Shown here in pieces: positions 1 through 6,569 of a stretch of 6,569 bases of DNA. The DNA is from Gammaproteobacteria bacterium (GTDB taxonomy: Bacteria; Pseudomonadota; Gammaproteobacteria; QOAV01). The notes under the pieces were generated by a model. The model had not been told where the DNA came from. It ran no database searches and was given only the letters and a program-made list of their open reading frames with translations. The translations under genes were made by a program, and so were the position numbers. Location: NCBI GenBank assembly GCA_027067235.1, contig JALXFQ010000157.1, forward strand, positions 1-6,569, written 5' to 3'. Position 1 is the first letter of the stretch. Each line of letters opens with the position of its first letter.

Positions 1-58
1 CCTCAAGCGGAACCCGGCAGGGGATTTCATGCACCGCTTGCTCTGAAGAGTAGGTTGC

Positions 59-1893
<1,835 letters not shown>

Positions 1894-1931
1894 GTCAGGT
1901 CTCGGCTGTGGATCAAGGGAGCGCGAGTTTA

Positions 1932-2825
1932 TCAGTCCGCGGCGGCGGGCCACAACTGCGCAGCGCCACGTACGCCCGCGCTGTCGCCATTCTGGTTGGG
2001 CGCGATAATGCTGCGGTATTCGTCATTGAAAACATGCTTCCTTGCCTGTTCCGCGCCGGCTGTGTAAAGCCCCGCCAGGTTCGACAGACCGCCGCCCAGC
2101 ACGATGATGTCGGGGTCGAGCAGGTTGATGACGCTGGCGATGGCGCGGCCGAAGTGGCGGTACAGGTTTTGCATGGCAGTAGTGGCAATAACGTCGCCTT
2201 GTTCCGCCGCGGCAACGATGGTGGGCAGGTCGCGGCTCTCGTCACCGCCCAGGGCGCGGTAGTCGGCGACCACGGCGGGTCCGGAAATCAGCGTTTCCAC
2301 GCAACCACGGCGGCCACAGTAACAGGCCGGACCGCCCTCCTGCAGCGGGTTGTGGCCCCATTCGCCGGCGATATGCTGGGCGCCTGAGTGCAGTTGCTGG
2401 CGGAAAACGATACCGCCGCCGACGCCGGTGCCCATGATGACTCCGAACACGCAGTCATGGCCCCGTCCGGCCCCGTCCACGGCCTCGCTGAGGCCGAAGC
2501 AGTTGGCGTCGTTTTCCACCCGGACGGGTCGCTGGAGGCGGGCTTCCAGGTCGGTTTTCAGGGGTTTGCCGTTGAGACAGACCGTGTTGGAGTTTTTCAG
2601 TAATCCACTGCTGGCGGACAGTGAGCCCGGGGTGCCGATGCCCACGGAACAGGTATGGCTGGTACGGGCTTCCAGTTCGGCAACCATGGTGGCGATATTG
2701 TCGAGCACCGCATCATAGCCGTCGGCCTGTGGCGTTGGCCGGCGTTCGCGGGCGATGATGTCGCCGCCCCGGTCCATGATGATGGCTTCGGTTTTGGTGC
2801 CGCCTAGGTCGATACCGATACGCAT
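1932..2825 (-). CDS. mak: ROK-family sugar kinase, probable fructokinase (Mak type)
   Basis: This is probably an ATP-dependent cytoplasmic kinase converting D-fructose to fructose 6-phosphate. The 297-residue product closely resembles E. coli Mak (about 302 residues). It starts MRIGIDLGGTKTE, the phosphate-binding motif of the ROK/ASKHA fold. ENDAN at 104-108 carries the presumed catalytic base D106, and GTGVGGG lies at 132-138. EWGH at 155-158 with CYCGRRGC at 168-175 gives the ROK zinc site (H158, C168, C170, C175), and IVLGGGLSN at 241-249 is the C-terminal ATP-site region. The ATG follows a good AGGAG Shine-Dalgarno. proS begins 38 bp downstream on the same strand, suggesting co-transcription. 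ROK kinases differ in sugar preference (fructose, glucose, GlcNAc, mannose). Family membership is certain; fructose as substrate is inferred from similarity to Mak. Confidence 0.9.
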   Translation of the reverse strand: MRIGIDLGGTKTEAIIMDRGGDIIARERRPTPQADGYDAVLDNIATMVAELEARTSHTCSVGIGTPGSLSASSGLLKNSNTVCLNGKPLKTDLEARLQRPVRVENDANCFGLSEAVDGAGRGHDCVFGVIMGTGVGGGIVFRQQLHSGAQHIAGEWGHNPLQEGGPACYCGRRGCVETLISGPAVVADYRALGGDESRDLPTIVAAAEQGDVIATTAMQNLYRHFGRAIASVINLLDPDIIVLGGGLSNLAGLYTAGAEQARKHVFNDEYRSIIAPNQNGDSAGVRGAAQLWPAAAD

Positions 2826-2831
2826 GGCTTG

Positions 2832-2836
2832 CTCCT
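2832..2836 (-). promoter_or_regulatory. Shine-Dalgarno of mak
   Basis: AGGAG on the minus strand lies 6 nt before the ATG at 2825-2823. This fixes the start of the kinase and agrees with the conserved MRIGIDLGGTK N-terminus. Confidence 0.8.
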
Positions 2837-2862
2837 GAAAGAACCGGAATATGGTCTATAGT
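2835..2862 (+). promoter_or_regulatory. Possible sigma-70 promoter for the aspartic protease gene
   Basis: The 68-bp region between mak and the protease gene must serve both directions. On the plus strand CTGAAA (2835-2840) and TATAGT (2857-2862) are separated by 16 bp and match 4/6 and 5/6 consensus positions. The minus strand offers TATAGA at 2860-2855 as a -10 for mak, overlapping the plus-strand -10, with only a poor -35 (CTCAAA, 2883-2878). The two promoters may therefore compete, but the match is modest and this call is tentative. Confidence 0.35.
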
Positions 2863-2893
2863 GAGGGCAAAAGAGGTTTTGAGTAAAGGGGCG

Positions 2894-3544
2894 ATGAAAG
2901 CACAACGATTGATTTTACCGGTACTGGCCGTTTTTACCGTGCTGGTGGGTGGACTGCGAGCTGACGACTCGGATATCCGTATCATCGCCCTGTTCGAGAA
3001 CAAGGCGATACTGATGATCGACGGTCATCGCCGCGTCATGGCGGTTGGCGACAGCTCGCCCGAGGGCGTGACGCTGACCGGGGTCGGCTCGGACCAGATC
3101 AGCATTAAAACCGCTCAGGGTGAAGAAGTCATTGCCCTCGGTGTCATGTCCATGCCGCGCCATCCGCGCAGGAAAAAGCGTCTGGTGCTGTACGCCGATG
3201 ACATGGGTTTTTTTCATACCAGCGGCAAAATCAACGGTCGCTCGGTGCGTTTTCTGGTGGATACCGGCGCCAATACGGTGGCGATCAATTCGGCTCTGGC
3301 GCGGCGTCTGGGCATTGACTACCGTAAAAACGGTTCTTTCGGTCTGGCCAGCACCGCGGGCGGGGTCAAACCGATGTATTCGATTCGTCTGAAATCCGTA
3401 GAAATAGGCGGGATGCGGCTGGACAATATCGATGCCGGCGTGCTGGAAGGCCCGGACCCGGACACGCCCCTGCTGGGCATGTCAGCGTTGCGACATGTGG
3501 AAATGCAGCGAGTGGGGAATAAAATGGAGCTGATAGAGCGTTAG
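2894..3544 (+). CDS. Exported retropepsin-like aspartic protease (clan AA)
   Basis: The product is 216 residues. The first 23 residues form a signal peptide or membrane anchor: MKAQR, a hydrophobic stretch LILPVLAVFTVLVGG, then LRADD. Residues about 28-83 have the pattern IIALFENKAILMIDG...VGDSSPEGVTL, which recalls the periplasmic GspC/PilP-like fold. The C-terminal half (about 97-216) is a single-lobe retropepsin domain: FLVDTGANTV at 120-129 with catalytic D123 in DTGA, and the hydrophobic-hydrophobic-Gly motif LLGMS at 193-197. This matches the proteobacterial family often called TIGR02281. Single-lobe enzymes act as dimers, so a periplasmic homodimer is likely; the substrate is unknown. 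A GTG at 2861 and a TTG at 2879 are in frame, but the ATG gives the best signal peptide; its Shine-Dalgarno (GGGG) is close and weak. The 3' end overlaps the convergent transglycosylase frame. Confidence 0.85.
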   Translation: MKAQRLILPVLAVFTVLVGGLRADDSDIRIIALFENKAILMIDGHRRVMAVGDSSPEGVTLTGVGSDQISIKTAQGEEVIALGVMSMPRHPRRKKRLVLYADDMGFFHTSGKINGRSVRFLVDTGANTVAINSALARRLGIDYRKNGSFGLASTAGGVKPMYSIRLKSVEIGGMRLDNIDAGVLEGPDPDTPLLGMSALRHVEMQRVGNKMELIER

Positions 3545-4130
3545 CCGGCAGATCAGCATCCAGTCCCATCAGTTTGTTGATCTTTTTTACATAGATGCGG
3601 GCCGGCTTTGGCGCCAAAGGCGCCACCTGGCTCCATCGGGTCGCCTTGCCGTGTTTTTTCCGGGCCTTTTTCCAGGCTTTCAGTATGCGTCCGTAACCGG
3701 CATTGTAGCTGCCAAACGAGAATGCCAGCCGTTCAGAAGGCGGGATGTTCTTTTTCTTCCAGCGGCCATACATCAGTTTGTCGTAGTAGATACCGGCGGC
3801 AATGTTCCAGCGCGGAGTTTTGACATCGACGAAATGCGGGTTGCGCTTGCGTATATATTTGAAGGTGGAGGGCAGTATCTGCATGATGCCGATCGCGCCG
3901 GTACGGCTTTTGGCCCCGGGCTTCAGGGTGGATTCGGCGATACCCTGGGCCTTGAACCAGTACCAGTTGAACTGCGGGCCGAAATAGCGCTTGGCGTATT
4001 TGCGAAAATGACCATCGTATTTGTCGGTCCAGTGCTTGTCCCAGACAGTGAGATACTTCACCGACGCCAGGCCCGCTGCCGGAAACAGCAAAACCAGGAT
4101 CAGTTGCAGGACGTGGCCGGATTTGCGCAT
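3366..4130 (-). CDS. SLT-domain lytic transglycosylase with an abnormal C-terminal extension
   Basis: This periplasmic enzyme cleaves the MurNAc-GlcNAc bond of peptidoglycan to form 1,6-anhydroMurNAc ends. The ORF gives 254 residues. A signal peptide or lipid-free anchor covers about 1-23 (MRKSGHVLQLILVLLFPAAGLA). The Slt-type catalytic domain runs from about 55 to 188: catalytic E66 in AEST, GAIGIMQILPST at 78-89, and SYNAGYGRI at 141-149. The gene starts 10 bp after the DUF350 stop with no obvious Shine-Dalgarno, suggesting translational coupling. From about residue 196 the frame is antisense to the protease gene, and the tail is Cys/Pro/Ala/Arg-rich, unlike a transglycosylase. Its native end was probably near position 3545; a TAA sits at 3543-3541 in another frame, so a small indel may have removed the original stop. 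The domain is clear; the subfamily (MltE- or Slt-like) is not assigned. Confidence 0.88.
   Translation of the reverse strand: MRKSGHVLQLILVLLFPAAGLASVKYLTVWDKHWTDKYDGHFRKYAKRYFGPQFNWYWFKAQGIAESTLKPGAKSRTGAIGIMQILPSTFKYIRKRNPHFVDVKTPRWNIAAGIYYDKLMYGRWKKKNIPPSERLAFSFGSYNAGYGRILKAWKKARKKHGKATRWSQVAPLAPKPARIYVKKINKLMGLDADLPANALSAPFYSPLAAFPHVATLTCPAGACPGPGLPARRHRYCPAASRLFLRISDESNTSV
3550..3588 (+). terminator. Candidate intrinsic terminator of the aspartic protease gene
   Basis: Six bases after the TAG stop, AGATCAGCA (3550-3558) can pair with TGTTGATCT (3575-3583), 9 pairs including one G-U, around a 16-nt loop. A run of six T follows (3583-3588). Position and shape suit a Rho-independent terminator. 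However, the same DNA encodes the KKINKLMGLD stretch of the opposing transglycosylase, and the stem is A/T-rich, so the match could be partly chance. Confidence 0.45.
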
Positions 4131-4140
4131 GGCGCGGGTT

Positions 4141-4371
4141 TCAGTTCAGGCCGAGGCCGATGACCAGACCCAGTGCCGTGCCAATGCCGATGAACATGCC
4201 CATGATGACCAGGCCAACGGCAATATTGCCTTCTTTCAGCTGCTCCTGAATGTTGAAATCCATCAGATGGGACAATAACTTGCAGCCGGTGCGCATGAAA
4301 CCCAATGTGAGAATGCCGCCAAACAGCACGTACAGGAAATTCAGGATGATGGGATCGATATTGTCGGTCAT
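4141..4371 (-). CDS. Small DUF350-family inner-membrane protein
   Basis: The product is 76 residues. It has two hydrophobic helices, about 8-27 (IILNFLYVLFGGILTLGFMR) and about 50-74 (IAVGLVIMGMFIGIGTALGLVIGLG). The linker DFNIQEQLKEGNIAVG contains the E-x4-GNxAVG pattern I associate with DUF350 (PF03994). It is one DUF350 unit, shorter than proteins with several. The molecular function of the family is unknown. I chose the ATG at 4371 because GGGAGG lies 5 nt upstream; the open frame reaches 4446, but the extra residues MPSSQSAHI... are hydrophilic and lie across the promoter. The lytic transglycosylase follows after 10 bp, so the two form a short operon. Family assignment is from pattern recognition and is fairly confident. 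Confidence 0.8.
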   Translation of the reverse strand: MTDNIDPIILNFLYVLFGGILTLGFMRTGCKLLSHLMDFNIQEQLKEGNIAVGLVIMGMFIGIGTALGLVIGLGLN

Positions 4372-4376
4372 GCGCG

Positions 4377-4382
4377 CCTCCC
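4377..4382 (-). promoter_or_regulatory. Shine-Dalgarno of the DUF350 gene
   Basis: GGGAGG on the minus strand lies 5 nt before the ATG at 4371-4369. It decides between this start and longer in-frame alternatives. Confidence 0.8.
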
Positions 4383-4417
4383 TGGTATTATTATTGGCAA
4401 CAGACCCTCGCGTAATT

Positions 4418-4446
4418 ACTATATGCGCAGATTGCGATGATGGCAA
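4418..4446 (-). promoter_or_regulatory. Sigma-70 promoter of the DUF350-transglycosylase operon
   Basis: On the minus strand TTGCCA (4446-4441) and TATAGT (4423-4418) are separated by exactly 17 bp. Each hexamer matches 5 of 6 consensus positions. Transcription would start near 4411 and leave a leader of about 40 nt before the ATG at 4371. The interval from here to the folE2 stop (4447-4598) shows no convincing gene and no clear intrinsic terminator for folE2. It does contain GGGTTGAGGC (4451-4460) and a minus-strand AGGCTGGAG (4596-4588), similar to the heptamers beside proS. Confidence 0.7.
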
Positions 4447-4598
4447 ATCAGGGTTGAGGCCGGGGGTTGCCGGGAGGCGAAGTCAGTTTTCCGCGGGCAA
4501 TTTGGTGATCTGCTATGGGCAGCCTGGCGTTGGCAAGTTTTTCGCAGCAGGGCCCGGGTGATCATGGTGCGGTGCGGGCTTGCGGCTCTCCAGCCTGA

Positions 4599-5423
4599 CT
4601 AAACCCTCTTGTCCTTGCGGATCAGCGCGTAGGCGGAATGATTGTGGATGGATTCGAAATTCTCCGCTTCCACGACATAGCAGTCGATACGCGGGTCGGC
4701 ATTGAGCGCGGCGGCGACGTCGCGCACCAGATCCTCGACGAACTTGGGGTTGTCGTAGGCGCGCTCGGTAATGGCCTTTTCGTCGGCGCGCTTGAGCAGG
4801 CCATAAAGTTCGCAACTGGCCTGGCTTTCGGCAATATCTATCAGATCCTCGATCCATACCCGGTCGTTGGTATGCACTTCCATGGTGACATGCGAGCGCT
4901 GGTTGTGCGCGCCGTAATCGGAAATGCTTTTCGAGCAGGGGCAGAGACTGGTGACCGGCGCCTGCACCTTCACCGCCAGATCAGGCTTGCCGTCGCGGAA
5001 TTCGCCGATGAAAGTGACTTCGTAGTCCATCAGGCTTTCCACCCCGGTGACCGGCGCCTGCTTGTTGACGAAAAACGGGAAACTCATCTCGATATGGCCG
5101 GCTTCGGCTTCCAGACGCTGGGCCGTTTCCACCAGCATGTCCTGGAATGAATCAATGGAAATCTCGCGGTCATGGGTGTTGAGTATCTCCATGAAGCGTG
5201 ACATGTGCGTACCCTTGAAATTGTGCGGCAGCTCCACGTACATGTTGAAGGTGGCGATGGTGTGCTGGTTCTGGCCACTGCGATCTTTTACCCGCACCGG
5301 GTGACGCACATCCTTGATGCCCACCTTGTCGATGGCGATCTTGCGGGTATCGGCGCTGCTCTGCACATCGGGAATATCGCATCCCGGCGTGTCACAGCGG
5401 GGCGTGGGGTCTTTATCTGTCAT
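4599..5423 (-). CDS. folE2: GTP cyclohydrolase IB
   Basis: FolE2 converts GTP to 7,8-dihydroneopterin triphosphate, the first step of tetrahydrofolate (and queuosine precursor) synthesis, in the cytoplasm. It is a metal-dependent T-fold enzyme unrelated in sequence to FolE. The product has 274 residues, the usual family size. Recognisable FolE2 blocks are NMYVELPHNFKGTHMSRF at 60-77, SLCPCSKSISDYGAHNQR at 159-176 (metal/catalytic C161 or C163 and H173), DNPKFVEDLVRD at 224-235, and ENFESIHNHSAYA at 254-266. I chose the ATG at 5423; the open frame continues to 5549 but would then overlap dxs. No strong Shine-Dalgarno is present. The gene starts 41 bp after the dxs stop on the same strand, so it is probably the last gene of a dxs-folE2 transcript. 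I saw no Zur-like operator in the short gap. Confidence 0.97.
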   Translation of the reverse strand: MTDKDPTPRCDTPGCDIPDVQSSADTRKIAIDKVGIKDVRHPVRVKDRSGQNQHTIATFNMYVELPHNFKGTHMSRFMEILNTHDREISIDSFQDMLVETAQRLEAEAGHIEMSFPFFVNKQAPVTGVESLMDYEVTFIGEFRDGKPDLAVKVQAPVTSLCPCSKSISDYGAHNQRSHVTMEVHTNDRVWIEDLIDIAESQASCELYGLLKRADEKAITERAYDNPKFVEDLVRDVAAALNADPRIDCYVVEAENFESIHNHSAYALIRKDKRV

Positions 5424-5464
5424 GGTCAGCGCGATTACAACCGGGATGAGAGGGGGCGCGCAGT

Positions 5465-6568
5465 TTAGGCAAAATCCGCAGCGTGAGCAAGTTCGGGGCC
5501 GATGATCAGGCGGATTGAGCGTTCGATGCCGGCGGCGTCCAGGCCGCATTCCGCCAGCAGTTCCGCCTGGGTTCCGTGTTCGATGAAGCGGTCCGGCAGG
5601 CCCAGTTGCAGCAGCCGCGTATTCAGCCCGCGGGCCGAGAGCGTTTCCGCCACGGCGCTGCCGGCGCCGCCCTGGACGACGTTTTCCTCCACCGTTACCA
5701 GCAGAGCGTGGGATTTCGCCATGTCCTCAATCAATAGCTCGTCCAGCGGTTTGACAAAACGCATGTTGACCAGGGTGGCGTCCAGTTTTTCCGCGGCTTT
5801 CTCGCCGGGCGTTACCATGGTGCCGAACGCCAGTATGGCAATGCCCCTGCCGCGCCTGCGGATCTGTGCCTTGCCGATTTCCAGCGTGTCCAGGTTTTTT
5901 TCCACGGCCACGCCGGGACCGCCGCCACGCGGGTAACGCACGGCCGTGGGGCCATTGATGGCGTGAGCGGTGCTGAGCATCTTGCGGCATTCATTTTCGT
6001 CCGCCGGGGCCATGATGGTCATGTTGGGCAGGGAGCGCATGAAGGCGATATCCAGATTGCCGGTATGGGTGGCACCATCCGCGCCCACCAGGCCGGCCCG
6101 GTCCACCGCCAGCATCACCGGCAGGTTCTGCAGGCAGATATCGTGCACCAGCTGGTCGTAGGCGCGCTGCAGGAAAGTGGAGTAGATGGCGACCACCGGC
6201 TTGACGCCTTCGCAGGCCAGCCCGGCGGCAAAGGTCAGGGCATGCTGTTCGGCGATGCCGACATCAAAATAGCGCTTAGGATATTGCTCTCGAAACGCCG
6301 ACAGGCCAGAGCCTTCGCACATGGCCGGGGTAATGGCGACCAGCTTTTCGTCGGCTGCCGCCATGTCCAGAATCCAGTCGGAAAACACGTCGGTGTAGGT
6401 TTTACCCGACGATTTGCCGCCCATTTTCCCGGTTTCCGGGTCGAACGGCGAAACGCCGTGATAGACGCAGGGATCCACTTCGGCGGGATCAAAGCCCTTG
6501 CCTTTTTTGGTGACGACATGCAGGAAACGCGGGCCTTTCTTGCTTTTGAGATTGCGCAGTGTTTTGAC
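5465..6568 (-). CDS. dxs: 1-deoxy-D-xylulose-5-phosphate synthase, C-terminal part (5' end outside the window)
   Basis: DXS condenses pyruvate with glyceraldehyde 3-phosphate, using thiamine diphosphate, to make DXP, the first step of the MEP isoprenoid pathway and a precursor for thiamine and pyridoxal. The visible 367 residues correspond to roughly the last 60% of the approximately 620-residue enzyme. The fragment begins VKTLRNLKSKKGPRFLHVVT, just after the N-terminal TPP-binding domain. The transketolase-like pyrimidine domain holds YFDVGIAEQHA with catalytic E107 of the fragment (E370 in E. coli) and DRAGLVGADGATHTG. The C-terminal transketolase domain includes VTVEENVVQGGAGSAV. The frame is intact to the TAA. 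The gene runs off the right edge, so its start, promoter and any upstream partner (ispA and xseB are common) cannot be seen. folE2 follows after 41 bp. Confidence 0.97.
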   Translation of the reverse strand, partial: VKTLRNLKSKKGPRFLHVVTKKGKGFDPAEVDPCVYHGVSPFDPETGKMGGKSSGKTYTDVFSDWILDMAAADEKLVAITPAMCEGSGLSAFREQYPKRYFDVGIAEQHALTFAAGLACEGVKPVVAIYSTFLQRAYDQLVHDICLQNLPVMLAVDRAGLVGADGATHTGNLDIAFMRSLPNMTIMAPADENECRKMLSTAHAINGPTAVRYPRGGGPGVAVEKNLDTLEIGKAQIRRRGRGIAILAFGTMVTPGEKAAEKLDATLVNMRFVKPLDELLIEDMAKSHALLVTVEENVVQGGAGSAVAETLSARGLNTRLLQLGLPDRFIEHGTQAELLAECGLDAAGIERSIRLIIGPELAHAADFA

Positions 6569-6569
6569 C

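Noticed and set aside
4250..4561. A plus-strand open frame of 103 residues across the DUF350 promoter
   Set aside because: It is antisense to the DUF350 coding region at its 5' end, has no domain signal, and overlaps a near-consensus promoter on the other strand.
4447..4598. A search for an intrinsic terminator after folE2
   Set aside because: Only weak stems are present (such as GGCT-CTCC-AGCC at 4585-4596) and none is followed by a U-tract in the folE2 direction.
5502..5936. A 144-residue plus-strand open frame within dxs
   Set aside because: It is antisense to the conserved DXS C-terminal domain, its composition is Ser/Arg/Ala-rich, and it shows no ribosome binding site or motif.

Overview
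The window is about 6.6 kb of moderately GC-rich chromosomal DNA from a gammaproteobacterium. Its ProRS, Mak-type ROK kinase and DXS align closely, from memory, with the E. coli proteins, but folE2 (absent from E. coli) sits directly behind dxs, an arrangement known in other proteobacteria. The exact taxon cannot be fixed from the sequence. I see no phage, transposon, CRISPR array, tRNA or rRNA.

Layout from left to right. Positions 1-180 carry no confident gene but do hold degenerate 7-bp (GGGTTGA-like) repeats. The perfect copies run into the 3' end of proS and supply its stop codon. proS (prolyl-tRNA synthetase, minus strand) follows, preceded by mak (ROK-family fructokinase, minus strand), 38 bp apart and probably co-transcribed. 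A 68-bp divergent intergenic region separates mak from a plus-strand gene for an exported retropepsin-like aspartic protease. That gene converges on a minus-strand SLT-type lytic transglycosylase, and the two reading frames overlap by 179 bp. The transglycosylase lies 10 bp behind a 76-residue DUF350 membrane protein, and the pair has a near-consensus sigma-70 promoter at 4418-4446. Further right, folE2 (GTP cyclohydrolase IB) and the 3' part of dxs (1-deoxy-D-xylulose-5-phosphate synthase) form a minus-strand pair running off the right edge.

Most content is housekeeping: translation (ProRS), sugar phosphorylation (Mak), the first step of folate/pterin synthesis (FolE2) and the first step of the MEP isoprenoid pathway (DXS). 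The middle genes concern the cell envelope: a periplasmic or membrane-anchored protease, a peptidoglycan-cleaving enzyme and a small inner-membrane protein. I found no convincing new multi-gene system. The points most worth a second look are the G-quadruplex-capable heptamer array at the proS stop codon, the transglycosylase frame that reads through into its convergent neighbour, and the DUF350-transglycosylase pair.
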